Of a DNA stretch of 64,000 bases, positions 23,801 to 34,549 are shown piece by piece. Source of the stretch: Ditylenchus dipsaci (taxonomy: Eukaryota > Nematoda > Chromadorea > Rhabditida > Anguinidae). The first letter of the stretch is position 1. Every line of letters begins with the position of its first letter. The translations under genes were made by a program, and so were the position numbers. Under the pieces are notes generated by a model. It was not told where the DNA came from. It saw only the letters and a list, made by a program, of their open reading frames with translations, and made no database searches. The DNA lies in NCBI GenBank assembly GCA_004194705.1, contig SADC01000301.1, forward strand, positions 87,657 through 151,656. Direction: 5' to 3'.

Positions 23801-26800
23801 CCAAACAGAGGAGCTACCATATAATCTATATTGAACGAGCCGGCCCGTTTATTTGTCAACCCTCAAAAATCGGAAAATTTTGAGTGAGATCCCTAAATTT
23901 TTGGATGCTTAACTGAAATCTAAAAAGGGGAATTGGTAGAGCTCGTGGAAGTTAAGAAAATGCAATAAACAGCTTTGCAAAATATTTACTCTGGGCTGAG
24001 TTATAAGTCCTAAAAGCCGAGGACCTCTTCAATACCAGTGCGTGTCATAACTCTTCGCGTTTTTTCGAATTTTTAGTCAGAATGGATTTTTTTCTTTTTC
24101 GCATATTTCTTCATTTCTTTCATAGAAATCATTTCCAAATAACAGTGAAATCTTTATTCAAAGCAACGCATAAAATATTTCATCACAGCAACTATCATTC
24201 ATCAAAATAATTTCCTTCGGCCTCAACAATTTTCTCCCATCTTTCCTACAGCTTTGAAATCCCTTTAACAAAAAATCCGGCCGGTCTTGAGCGCACAAAT
24301 TCCTTGATCGTATCGTGCGATTCTTCCTAGTCTCTTCCGAAATCTTTGCCTCTAAGAGATGTTTTCAGCGGCCGTTTGAAATATGAAGAAATATGCGAAA
24401 AAGAAAAAAATCGATTCTGACTAAAAATTTGAAAAAAAACGCGAAGAGTTATGACACATACTGGTAGAGATAATACGATATTTCAGACATCACGATCAAA
24501 GATCCAGTTTTGATCCTTTGACCGATGATTTAAAAATTATAGGCTGTTCGAAGAGAAGCTGCTGGAGTTTTGTGTAGAGGATGTTAGTGAATGCTCGACA
24601 GAAGACTTTGAATTTGAGATCAACAAAAGCATCCACTGTCTTTCACTGCCCTACAAACCGGATTCAGTGCTGGAAATGAACGAGACTCTAACTCAAGAGC
24701 TTTCCCTACGTCAGGCCGCAGTGGACAATGACGAAGAAATTGTAGTGGATGCTATACATGAAGCTGCTATTACTAGTCTTGCTAAGTTGACTGCTCATTC
24801 CATCCAGGCGAGTATCAACGTTTAATTTCCACAAAACCAGGAAAATTACGCGTGCTGGTGATTTGGTCTAACAACGTTTTTACGCCTCTCCGGACACGTG
24901 CACACAGTCAAAAAATTTCTCTGCCACGAGTGGTTTCATGCAATTTTTTTCAGAATTGATAAAAAAATTAAAATTTTGATGGATTGTTGAAGAGCCGAGA
25001 TCCAGATGTGGTATTCAGGTCGCCTAGTAGAGTCAGTAAATCAAGAGTTACTCTTGATCCTACTCGCACTTGAGTTTTGGATCAACAGTTACTCGTGATC
25101 TACTCACCCATCTGAAACGAGTTGAGTAAAGTTTTGGATCAAAAGTTACTGACTGCTTGAGGAGGATTGCGAGTTACTTTTGGTCCAAAACTCTACTAAC
25201 CTACCTGAATACTACCCCAGGGCTACGAAATACTGATTATATATAATGTTTTTTTAATGATTGCCGATTTTAGGCACTTCACAAATTGGCCCAGCTGATC
25301 ATAATAGCCAAGAATTTGCCTGAAATCGACTCCCTTTTTGCATTCACTTACCTGTAAGCATTAACATTGCAAATTTTACTTTTAGTCTCAATTGCATTTA
25401 GATTGTGCCGTCGTCTATCCTTTTTCGCCTCTCAATATGCCAATATTTTGTCGTTAGTGGAGAGCTCCAGCAAGGTATGCTGCTAAAACATTGCTGATAT
25501 GTTTTAGGATTGAATTAAATTCATTTTTCAATTAGACAGTTCAGTAAAAAAATTTGGTTGTTTGACTAACTATATGCTTCACAAAGTGCTGTCACTTCTC
25601 CTGTACATGGATTAGATAAACGAACTAAAAAATCTTGTATTTTGGTTGTGTTTACATCTATGGCCTTCACACTTCTCCTGCGGACCCGTCAGATAACAAA
25701 CTGAAAAATTTATATTTTAATCTTTATATCTTTATTGAATTAAAATACAGGGTATTCCAAAAAAATTCGAAATTTTTCTGAAAAGTTTGCGTATGCAGTC
25801 CTTGCCCCATCGATTTTCCCAGGAAAATCGAATAATAAATTTAGCTACGTGGTAACTCTTTCAATTCGGATTCATTGAAAAACATCTAAACTGTTAAAGT
25901 GAAAATATAAATAACTGGTGACCATAAAGTTCGGAGCGGACTTTTGAACTAATTTTTAGCAATAAAATTTATTCCCCAAAAATATTCCAAACATAGGGTT
26001 TTGTAGGCCTTTCCTTCCTCTTTCGATTGGTATATTCACTTTTACTTTATGAAGAAATTTTGTTTCAAAATTTGGACAAAGAATGAAGGGAAGGAAAAAT
26101 AATTTATGCAGGGCATATCTTGTGTTGATTTTCAGGCATGACCATGCTCTTTTCTGCTTGATTCGGTTTAAGAATTTATTTCCAAAAAAAAATCCAAATA
26201 TATGATCTTGTAGCATTTTTATTCCTCTACCAAACGATATATAAAATTATTTTTTATTCATGAAAAAGACCTCCGAAGATTAAAGTGAAAATAAAGTTTA
26301 AGTAGTGGAACAAATGCCCTGCATAAATTATTTTTCCTTTCCTTCATTCTTTGTCCGAATTTTGAAACAAAATTTCTTCATAAAGTAAAAGTAAATATAC
26401 TAGGGTTGTACAATGGAAATATTTCCGCATATTTCCGGCTAAATATGCGCGCAAAAATGCGCGCATTTTTGACAAAATATGCGCTTGCAAGAAGAAAATG
26501 CGCATATTTGGTTTTCTAGCAACATTGTTTTTTGTGACAGTGTAGTCTAATTTTTGTTATTTATCACATTTCTTGCGATGTTTGTTTATTTACCCATGTT
26601 TATTTACAGGTCAAATCATGCCTGGAAAAGCTAATCACTGCTGCTCCAACAGAAAGGAACTGGTCGCTTCGTGGTGCAATTCACACCAAAGTTCGCAATC
26701 GGTAAATTAATTTTAAGTGGATGTTGATTTTTTGCAAGTTTGTTATTGTAGATTGGATGTCGAGATAGCTTCGAAACTGACGTTTATCAAGCACAACCTT

Positions 26801-28386
26801 TTGCTGGAGCATAAGGATCTCTTTATTCGAGTCAGGAAAATGAATCAGAGGAAGCAGAAAGCGAACAAGAAATGGAAGCCACCGAAGGAAATAGTGAAAT
26901 AAATGATCTTTTATATGTGGATAATTTATTGTTTGAATCTGATTAGTTTATCTTATTCGTGTTATCAATAAAAGCTGGAATAATCAGTTATCCCAAACCA
27001 ACATGTAAATATGCGCAAAATATGCGCGCATTTTTAACTATGCGCGCGCATCTTTGCGCGCATATTTGCACATTTGTAAATATGTGCGCATTTGTACAAC
27101 CCTAAAATATACCAATCGAAAGAGGAAGGAAAGGCCTACAAAACCCTATGTTTGGAATATTTTTGGGGAATAAATTTCATTGCTAAAAATTAGTTCAAAA
27201 GTCCGCTCCAAACTTTATGGTCACCAGTTAGCAAGCTTAACATCCACTACTTTTCGCATACCAGTTATTAACTCAAATAACCACGTTATTAGGATATATT
27301 TGAAATGGTTTTGGAGCATTCTCGTGCACTTGGGTACGCCACTAAATTTATAAAAAACACTTTTTAAGCCGATTTTATGTGTTGCGAAATTATTTTTCTT
27401 AATTTTAGGTAGATGAAGTGGTGACTAACATTTTCTTCGAGTGCTCCAACGCATGCCACTATGTTCGTTTTTGCAGAATAATTATGTTTTTCTTTATATT
27501 TTGATAATATTAGGTTGGTGCATAAGTTTTAAACCATACAAAAGACTTTTTTTGCAAAACGAAAATTTCTCTTATAACAAAATCCAAACAATAGATTTTG
27601 TAGCCCTGAATCTCCTCTTTCAAATGGCATATTTAACTTAGCTTGATTATTCTGGATAACTCACCATTTGGGTCCAAACACTTGTCTGGTCATTTTGAGA
27701 AGGTTACCCGCGTTTTCATCACTTTAACTGGTCAAATGTTTTATTGAATTTTGAGCGTCACGACAAAATTTTATCACCATGTTGTAGCGCAGCTCAAGAG
27801 CTACAAAACCCATATTACAGAATGATTTTTGAAAATCTGAGTATTGAGATATGGCCTTTTCGAAAAAATCATTTTCTTGAAAAAATGACCAAAATCAGAA
27901 AAATTGGCAAAAACTTGCGTTTTCGTCATTTTTTCAAGAAAATGATTTTTTCCAAAAGGCCATATCTCAATACTCAAATTTTCAAAAATCATTCTGTAAT
28001 ATGGGTTTTGTAGCTCTTGAGCTGTGCTACAACATGGTGATAAAATTTTGTCGTGACTCTCAAAATTCAATAAAACATTTGACCAGTTAAAGTGATGAAA
28101 ACGCGGGTAACCTTCTCAAAATGACCAGACAAGTGTTTGGACCCAAATGGTGAGTTATCCAGAATAATCAAGCTAAGTTAAATATTCCATTTGAAAGAGG
28201 AGATTCAGGGCTACAAAACCTATTGTTTGGATTTTGTTATAAGAGAAATTTTCGTTTTGCAAAAAAGTCTTTTGTATGGTTTAAAACTTATGCACCAACC
28301 TAATACAAATTACATTTTAGATGAAGAAAGCACTGGAATTGCTAAGACCATTTTTCAAAAAACAAATTTTAAACAAATCGCATTAA
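17817..28386 (+). CDS. FAM114/NOXP20-like protein, complete 11-exon gene
   Basis: FAM114A proteins are poorly characterised cytosolic or Golgi-associated adaptors; no function is shown by the sequence. Exons: 17817-17904, 17954-18100, 18159-18641, 22301-22330, 22401-22691, 23222-23558, 24543-24807, 25274-25353, 25402-25474, 27409-27462 and 28321-28386. They total 1914 nt and keep one frame (637 aa). Order: acidic Ser-rich N-terminus (SEQPDLSEEEDNDMDSDS), SKSIWDWTGIQDVVSAVGDS and LSNVVE, then the diagnostic LDVLESLGKKTFETLTV and MVHLEGLEILAKD. A helical tail follows (ITSLAKLTAHSIQ/ALHKLAQLIIIAKNL; CHYMKKALELLRPFF). The human paralogues are somewhat shorter (505-563 aa). Intron 7 appears to start with GC (CAG/GCGAGT), the only reading that keeps phase. 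The last exon codes 21 residues. Introns 3, 6, 7, 9 and 10 contain Tigger, foldback, mariner, hAT and palindromic insertions, with exons unharmed. Confidence 0.88.
18661..19806 (-). mobile_element. Tigger/pogo-type element with transposase C-terminal remnant
   Basis: CAGTCGACTCTCTACATAAC and mirrored GTTATGTAGAGAGTTGACTG lie between TA dinucleotides. Both ends have extra ttatgtagagag words. The minus strand at about 19550-19380 reads LYKVLRFLHRSWSNVKPETI and ANCFRKAKFI, typical of the Tigger DDE C-terminal region. It continues to REAIEALKIFQQYADENAIV at about 19010-18950. The rest of the transposase is missing. It lies in FAM114 intron 3. Confidence 0.8.
19809..20690. other. FAM114 intron 3 interior: partial CCGTAT-family copy, otherwise nothing
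   Basis: 19942-20080 starts CCGTGTTTCTTTATTTGATC after TA and runs into gagattttcgggtgcccaac and aaagtggaatcaac, so it is the left half of a CCGTAT-family MITE without its right end. The remainder has no recognised structure. Confidence 0.45.
20692..20715. mobile_element. Truncated mariner end
   Basis: ttaggttggtgcataatta matches the end of the intact palindromic mariner MITE at 27510-28303, but only this tip remains, abutting the next foldback element. Confidence 0.5.
20716..21560. mobile_element. Foldback element with AAAACGACATTTTTCC-word ends
   Basis: About 10-11 copies of a 15-17-bp word (aacgacatttttcc) on the left are mirrored by about eight copies (ggaaaaatgtcgtttt) on the right. 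An ORF tail lies inside (20910-21132). The outermost left sequence is CTAGGGGACATTTTTC. No target duplication was found, so the limits are approximate. Confidence 0.75.
20910..21132 (+). pseudogene. 3' gene fragment inside foldback element, unknown family
   Basis: An open frame emerges from the left word array and reads KIAKLIAFGGLINVYGLVET, then AAQKRKIEGIKEAFAAFNAE and ends EDVNIDGV. AATAAA follows about 50 bp later. The helical, Ala-rich character suggests a real protein C-terminus, but I do not recognise it. The upstream exons are absent. Confidence 0.45.
21561..22000. mobile_element. Palindromic Tigger-family MITE with TTAA MITE nested at its centre
   Basis: Outer arms: ttccgattttgccgaacg and mirrored gcataatcggaacc, with shared ttttcagaaattcc. 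Inner element 21693-21883 is flanked by TTAA on both sides (21689-21692, 21884-21887), with ends AGGACAATGGTTTTTGCGCG and a mirrored ATCATGGTCTT. Its own centre mirrors gggggacacttctctttcgt. Confidence 0.7.
24035..24464 (-). mobile_element. Mariner relic with transposase C-terminal tail
   Basis: CCAGTGCGTGTCATAACTC and GAGTTATGACACATACTGG are inverted ends between TA dinucleotides. The minus strand reads SRPAGFFVKGISKL, ERWEKIVEAEGNYFDE (one stop between), which is the C-terminal region of mariner transposases. It sits inside an older copy of the CCGTAT family (about 23840-24480), in FAM114 intron 6. Confidence 0.8.
25009..25216. mobile_element. GGTATTCAGG-ended MITE in FAM114 intron 7
   Basis: gtggtattcaggt and acctgaatactacc are inverted, and the interior repeats words such as gagttacttttgatc on both strands. 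A related copy lies in NOL10 intron 7 (about 42727-42862). Confidence 0.65.
25914..27228. mobile_element. Palindromic TA-flanked MITE (ACTGGTGACCATAAAGTT) split by hAT
   Basis: The ends ACTGGTGACCATAAAGTT and AACTTTATGGTCACCAGT sit between TA dinucleotides. Arms of about 300 bp (ccaaacatagggttttgtag) are near-identical reverse complements. The right arm is broken by a hAT element at 26401; the left arm shows the uninterrupted site. Confidence 0.8.
26401..27104 (+). mobile_element. Deleted hAT transposon with transposase C-terminus
   Basis: The ends TAGGGTTGTACAATGG and mirrored ATTTGTACAACCCTA are flanked by a perfect 8-bp duplication, AAATATAC (26393-26400, 27105-27112). Two plus-strand exons remain: 26610-26701 (AAPTERNWSLRGAIHTKVRN) and 26752-26902 (RLDVEIASKLTFIKHNLLLE, ends with a basic tail). 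The motif TERNWS...IHxKxRNRL...KLxFIxxNL is the hAT dimerisation region. Subterminal tgcgcgcatttt words are dense at both ends. A poly(A) signal follows. It is non-autonomous. Confidence 0.9.
27510..28303. mobile_element. Nearly perfect palindromic mariner MITE, 794 bp
   Basis: TTAGGTTGGTGCATAAGTTT at the left is mirrored exactly at the right, TA on both sides. The arms mirror each other nearly base for base to the centre at about 27907, so the two strands show the same open frame. It lies in the last FAM114 intron, 18 bp before the last exon. Confidence 0.9.
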
Positions 28387-28884
28387 AACTGTTATTTCCA
28401 CAAATTTTATCTATTTTATTGTCGCTATAGCTAAGAAAGACACTTTCCTTAAATTCAGTCATAGATCAGGGTGGAAATTAGAATTCTGGGTAAAATAACA
28501 TCTGACTAAACAAATATTTTTACTATTTTCTAAACAAAAAAAGTGTTATTTGGTATTTTTTGACACTCAAAAACCATTCAATTATCATAATTTATATTTT
28601 GACGTTAGATTTAAAAAAATGTTCAAAAAGGGCAAACCAATTCGAAAAAAAAATCATTTCCGCCCCTGTCATAGATATTTCGCAGATGAGTTGATATGAA
28701 CATATGAAACTGGAATTTTAGCTATAAAATTTAACCTTGTTTTCTTTTCATTCCTATAAAAGCTTGAGAAAGTTGTGAACACTTCACTTCATACCATAAT
28801 CTGCCAATGACAGCAAATTTGCCTAAACTGAAATTTTTGTAACGATGTGCTAATTTTCTAATAGTTGATATATTTTGCTACATA
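28387..28884. other. FAM114 3' flank, no gene seen
   Basis: AT-rich sequence after the FAM114 stop. No obvious AATAAA within the first 100 bases and no repeat structure recognised. Confidence 0.4.
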
Positions 28885-29000
28885 CCGTATATTCTCTATT
28901 AATCCCCCATGGGGGATTATTTTTCAACCCCTCTTCGGGGGTGGGGTATTATTAGAGAGTGGGGAATTATTACAGAGTGGGGGATTATTTTTCAACGTAA
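28885..29000. mobile_element. Left part of a CCGTAT-family MITE (TTAATCCCCC type)
   Basis: CCGTATATTCTCTATTAATC after TA, then several ggggattatt words. The right end is missing. Confidence 0.6.
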
Positions 29001-29440
29001 ATTTCTTTTGAAATTTCAGCAGTCGCAACACGAAAAAATTCACATTATGCGTGTCTGTCCGAATTTTCGCCTAGTTATTTTTATTTTTGTTGCAAATCAT
29101 TTTTTAACTAGCTTGTTTTTTCTCGTCTAATCAAATCCCTGGTGAAATAAGCGATTTCCAGAAGCTCCAACTGCATGAAGATGCAGGCCGGCCTGTCAAC
29201 TGATATCGAACCAATAATCAAACATCATTTTTTTCATCGGTCACAGCGAAATTCGTAGCAATATTTTGATAATGAATTAAATCTTCATTTCGCTGGTTTT
29301 CACACTATTTAGCTCGAAACTTTATAAAAATTGCAGCACAAATAACCAAAATAGCAGGTCAAAACCACGCCTAAAAAATCAGAGCACAATATTCCAAGAG
29401 TCGCAAGCCTAGTACTATAGAGTAGATCCTAGTAGTGTAT
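29001..29440. other. No gene seen
   Basis: Unrecognised AT-rich sequence leading into the word array. Confidence 0.35.
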
Positions 29441-30715
29441 ATAGTATCGAAGTATATACATACAGTTCAGTTAACCACCCAGTATAGTCAACCTTCTAAT
29501 ATAATCAACCTTTCATTATAGTCAACTTTCAAGTACAGTAAACCCTGAAGTATAAAGATCCAAAACAGTTGTCCCTCAAGTGTAATCATCTAGTACAGTT
29601 AACCCTGAAGTATATACATACAGCACAGTTAATGGCGTAGTATAGTCAACCTTCCATTATAGTCAACCTTCAAGTACAATCAGCCTTCCAGCACAGTCAA
29701 CCTCCAGTACAGTCACGCCTCCAGTATAGCCAACCTTCCAGTACACTTAACTCTCCAGTAAAATCAACCTTCCAGTACACTTAACCCTCATATACAGTCA
29801 ACATTTCAGTACACTTAACCCTGCTGTAGTGAACCTTTAGTAGTGAACCGACTATAGTGAACGGTTAACTGTACTGAAAGATTGACTATATCGGAGAGTT
29901 AACTGTACTCAGAGGTTGACGATACTGAGCGGTTGACTGTACTGGATGTATATACTTGAGGGTTAACTGCACTGGATGTTTATACTTGACGCTCAACTGT
30001 ACTGCAAGCTTAACTTTACTGGGAGGTTGACTATACTGGAATGTTGACTGTACTGGAAGGTTGACTATAAAGGGCTATTAACTGTACTGGATGTATATAC
30101 CTGGATGTATATGCAGATGCTTAACTGTTTTGTTCAATAAATGCGGTCAAGAACGAACCGCAACATCTTTGACAAGATGGTTCACCGATACACATCAAAC
30201 GGGAAGTCAACGATTGTCTGAATCAACAGTTCTTTCATGGAGGGACTTGTGGTAATTGTCCCTTTTGTGTCACTCTTGCTAGCAAAATAAACGCATTCCG
30301 AATTTATTCCAAATTAACTGTACTAGGAGGTTGACTATATGGATGGTTGACTGTACTAGAAGGTTGACTATACTGAAGGATTGACTGTACTGGAAGGTTG
30401 ACTGTACTGCAGGGTTAACTGTACTGGATGTTAAACGGTACTGGGTGTATATACTTGAGGGTTAAGTGTACCAGAAGGTTGACTATACTGACGGATTGAC
30501 TGTACTGGAAGGTTGACTGTACTGCAGGGTTGACCATAATGGAAGGTTGACTATAGTGGGCGGTTAACTGTACTGGATGTATAAACTTGAGAGTTCACTG
30601 TACTGGATGAATATACTTGAGAGTTAACTGTACTAGAAGGTGGACTACACTGCAGGATTGACTGTATTGGAAGGTTGACTGTACTGCAGGGTTAACTCCC
30701 GGGTGACATTTTTGA
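29440..30715. repeat. AGTCAACC word array, strand-switching
   Basis: Degenerate tandem words of 17-19 bp (ccttccagtacagtcaac). The first 390 bp read agtcaacc, and after a pivot at about 29820-29870 (gaacctttagtagtgaacc) the rest read ggttgact. A unique 190-bp insert (30125-30310, gacaagatggttcaccgata) recurs inverted at 59755-59945. The array is a repeat module, not a gene. Confidence 0.85.
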
Positions 30716-31436
30716 CTCTGTCTCTGGAACTTATTTATTGCATATTCTTGTCATTTTTACCGTTTTTTTTATTCTGTCTTTCTTCGTTTTTCATTTCATT
30801 CTGTCTGAATAAGAAAAGCTGGGGCCTATGACTTCAAACATTTGAAATTGGACTTATTGGAGTGGGCAAGTCCCTTCAAGGCGCAACAACTTAGTTATAT
30901 TCTCGGCTAAATAACCAGGTTAATGGTCAACCCTGGTTTATCCTCGCCATGGTATATAAATGAAAAGTGATCTTGTTGAACATTTTTGGGCATTAAGTAG
31001 GAATTTTTGCCAAAATAGCCTATTTTTAGGATTTTGTTGGATTCTCTACCTTTGGTGATTGAGCAAGGCTACGATTCATCAATATTCTCGGATTTTAAAT
31101 GGAAAATTTAAGGTCAATATGCATCAGAACTGGCTCCTTGAATTATTTATTTAACATACTTTGATTCTGTTTTTATGCAATCAAATATCATGAAGAAATT
31201 ATCAATCCTAAAAAATGCAGCATCCATGTGGGTAGCCAGTAGACTCAAGGCAAACACATTTCCCCCTTTATCCTTACATGACTTACCCAAAAGCACAAAG
31301 CAATCTGAATAGCCACTGCCTAAATTTCAAAGTCTCAAGTTTTTAAAATTTATTCAAAAAACACTTATTGTGACCCGAAAATTGGCCTTTTTGAAAAACA
31401 CGAAATTTGAATTAAAACTATAGTTTTCGATGAATT

Positions 31437-32640
31437 GTTTTTCGAAAATTACATTCAAGATTGGCTGGCTTATCCGGTGTTCCTTGAGGACAATTAGGCA
31501 TGTCATCAATAAATAGGCCATATTGTACTAGCAAAAGTAGCAAAAAATACAGTTGAGTAAACCCATCTTTTCAGAATTCAATAAAAAATGAAAATAAAAA
31601 AACTATGCCATTTATAATTTTATACTAGAAGTTTTTGATAAGCTTTGAATTTTCAATATCAATTACAAAAAGCATCTCAATATGAGAGGGGAATGTTAAA
31701 ACACAGGGGTTCAGCACTCTGATTACATGGAAAGGGACCTGTTTTGGCTGGGGGCTTCGTTTATGGACAGGAGGGGGTCGGACACCTATTTTTCACCATA
31801 TTTTTATTTTATATTCTAGGTTGATTATGGTGATCAAGATGACAGTAATCACCCTGTTCAACATAATTACTTATTAAAATTCTGATAAAGGTTACTGAAA
31901 TTACCATGATTACGATAATCAACTTAAAAAATATAATAAAAATACGATGAAAAATAGGCGTCTCCCCCTCTCTTGGCTGCAGTGCAATGTGGTCGGAACA
32001 GACCTTGTAGTGATTTCTACCGACAATAAGAAAATCAATCACCAGCAATTCATCAATAGTTGCAGTGACGAATCCTCCTCGCCCCCACGCAGAGTGCTCG
32101 GATGGAGAATACAACCTCATATTCGTGCACGGAAAAATGAAGTCCAGTGGAAGACCACTAAATGACCACTGGCCAACCAGTAACTCCCACTGGAATGCCA
32201 GAAAGTATGAATTTCCAGTGGATTGCCACTGGCATTCCACTGGTAAATCGCTCATTTAGTGGCAATTTGGTGGAATCCACCAATTTACCACTGGAATTCC
32301 AGTGGCAATCCACTGGAATATTCGATACAAGTGGCAATTTGGTGGAAATCTAGCAATTTACCAGTGGAATGCCGGTGGTAATCCACTGGAATTTGTGACT
32401 TACTGGTATTCCAGTGGCAATTTTTATCCAATTATCGTAGTTGACACTAAACTAATGTTATTTTAACCTTTTTATACCAGGAATGTATTTTTTATCACCT
32501 AGCTGTTTGGTTTAAGTATTATTTTGTCCTCATTAAAAATCTCTATACAGTCAACGCTCGATTTAAGGACACAAAATTTTGTTGGTTTTGGTTTTCAAAT
32601 AAATAAAAATCGATATATGGACGCGGCGTAGGGGCGTTTG
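31437..32640. repeat. Arm of inner inverted pair (partner 38470-39700)
   Basis: Contains gattggctggcttatcc, a block ending at tatggtgaaaaataggtg, a stretch of CCAGTGGAATTCCACTGG-type words (32150-32410) and a pogo-type end (cagtcaacgctcgatttaag, about 32550). The same order is mirrored at 38470-39700. Open frames on both strands in both arms are identical by symmetry. Confidence 0.75.
32150..32410. repeat. CCAGTGG palindromic word array
   Basis: About 12 spaced copies of the self-complementary pattern CCAGTGGNA/TTCCACTGG. Mirrored array at 38700-38990; a third, degenerate set at 37740-37950. Confidence 0.75.
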
Positions 32641-33409
32641 GCCCCTTTTTTCCGTTTGTGGAAAGTTCAGCATAATTACTTATTAAAATACTGATAAAGG
32701 TTACTGAAATTACCATGATTACGATAATCAACTTAAAAAATATAATAAAAATACGATGAAAAATAGGCGTCTCCCCCTCTCTTGGCTGCAGTGCAATGTG
32801 GTCGGAACAGACCTTGTAGTGATTTCTACCGACAATAAGAAAATCAATCACCAGCAATTTATCAATCACGCAGAGTGCTCGGATGGAGAATACAACCTCA
32901 TATTTGTGTTTCTCGACCCTGATTTTATGAAAAAGTATCGTGTTTTTTTATTCTGGAGAATTTTTTTTTCGAATTACAGGAAGGTGTCATGGTTTTTTAA
33001 TCAAAATGTATAACATTTTAATTGGCGCCTTTTAAATTTTAAAGAGATGAGTAATAGCGTGGGACACGGTCATTTCGTCAGTACCGCGGTGGTCGTGTCG
33101 ACACTACCCAAGTGTTGTTACTCCTACCTCCGGTTATAGTAGCCAGGTAGTAGTCCTCAGGAGTTAGTTCCTAGTTAATGATGCTGTTGTATGACTTAGC
33201 TGGTGTTACCCTGGTGGTACTCAACTAGGGGTTGAGGTTCCTATCCAGGTGGTGGTATCTAGCATTAGTTCTCATGTTGTGCTCATGTACTAATCCTGAA
33301 CTGGGATCCCTGTACGCCAAATAGCTGTTTCAGCATTATCAGACTGTATTCATGACACAATTCTGCATAGGATACAATGATTTTTAATTCGTTTTAGGTA
33401 AATCGGAGC

Positions 33410-33583
33410 AGTTCTAGTATACACCCTTCACTCAAGTCTAGTATACACCCTTCAGTCAAATCAGCTTGGGGGCCAAGGCGATTTTTTTTTAAATTTTAAT
33501 TTTAAAAAAATTTGTCTTGGTCCCCAAGCTAATTTGACTGAAGGGTGTATACTAGACTTGAATGAAGGGTGTACACTAGAATT
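33410..33583. repeat. Hairpin with TCTAGTATACACCCTTCA stems
   Basis: Two copies of tctagtatacacccttca and cttgggggccaagg on the left are mirrored on the right, around an AT-only loop. It resembles the cttggtcccc hairpin at 2131-2207 in its inner stem. Confidence 0.7.
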
Positions 33584-33784
33584 TAGCCGGTAAATCCGAC
33601 ATTTCGGATTTCGGAGGTGGATAATTATCCAGAAAAGCTATCAGGTCTCCAGCAACAATCGGTCATTTTATATATGCCGGGAACAATTGTCGGCTTTATA
33701 CTAGCCGGTGAAGAATTGACCTTTACTGCAAAATGGCCTATATATTTTGCTCACTCCCTTTTTTCCCATAACCGTTTTGCTGAG

Positions 33785-33930
33785 CTCACTCGGAGTGAGA
33801 ATCTTACTCTCACTCACAGGGTCTTTTTCAATTCTCACTCTCACTCACTAACTGTGAGGACAAAAGAATTTATTCTCACTCTCACTAAAAGCCAGTGAGG
33901 ACAAATTTCTCACTCACTCTCAATCAAAGG
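33785..33930. repeat. CTCACT word tract
   Basis: Irregular ctcactctcactcac words in one orientation. Confidence 0.6.
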
Positions 33931-33972
33931 TCCAAAAAGTGTCCTTAGCAAAACACTGTAGTCAACCTTTTT

Positions 33973-34207
33973 TTAGCATCTAAATGCTCTAAATTATTAG
34001 AAAAAAACTTAACATCCATCTTCCCATCGAAAAAAGATAAAATTTGGTATTTTTGGACAAATCTATATGTTATATCTACGGCTTGCTTGAATTCACAATT
34101 TTGGTTGGGAAGATGGATGTTAGGCTCTTTTAGCATCTAAATGCTCTAACTTATCAGAAAAAAACTTAACATCCATCTTCCCATCGAAAAAAGATAAAAT
34201 TTGGTAT
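33973..34207. repeat. 81-bp direct duplication
   Basis: The block starting tttagcatctaaatgctcta and ending agataaaatttggtat occurs twice (33973-34053, 34127-34207) with few changes. An inverted piece, ttgggaagatggatgtta, lies between. Confidence 0.7.
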
Positions 34208-34211
34208 TCAA

Positions 34212-34511
34212 TTGCTTCCCTGAAAGTCAAATACTTGAAAATTCTTTTTTATTGAACTTGACAGTTCATCTTGGAATGTGTAACAAAATTGTCAGAAACA
34301 ATAGTGTGACTGTTGGGTTCACTGGTTGTGGAATGTTTAATGTTAACAATATCTCTTATTATTATGTTGGAAACGGCACATGAGAATTTTTAAGATGTAA
34401 AAATCCTAACCACTGAACCCAATGTCCTCTGGCAATTTTGTTACACATTCCAAGATGAACTGTCAAGTTCAATGAAAAAGAATTTTTAAGTATTTGACTT
34501 TCAGGGAAAGG
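34212..34511. repeat. Palindrome with CCTGAAAGTCAAATACTT arms
   Basis: Arms of about 110 bp (tcatcttggaatgtgtaac) mirror each other around a unique 70-bp centre. Confidence 0.7.
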
Positions 34512-34549
34512 TAGGGAAGATTTATTTTTTGAATAAATAAATAACTTCA

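Larger units (their letters stand above)
30716..33330. repeat. Left inverted arm of NOL10-spanning repeat pair
   Basis: Blocks here (ttgcgcc/ggcgcaacaacttag, catcagaactggctccttg, ccaggtggtggtatctagc) recur in reverse order and orientation at 55.74-59.64 kb. The far copy lacks some internal segments and has gained a 2.48-kb hAT. No intact gene is visible; frames here are repeat-derived. Confidence 0.7.

Noticed and set aside
27744..28070. Two nearly identical 89-aa frames on opposite strands
   Set aside because: They result from the mariner palindrome; no transposase motif is present.
29440..30715. Array of short repeats that might be taken for a CRISPR array
   Set aside because: Units are degenerate, contiguous, strand-switching and without unique spacers, in an intron-bearing animal genome.
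31809..32255. 148-aa minus-strand frame and its copies at 32543-32869, 38879-39325
   Set aside because: The same repeat arm gives the frame on both strands in several places; hydrophobic but with frame-changing differences between copies and no splice signals.
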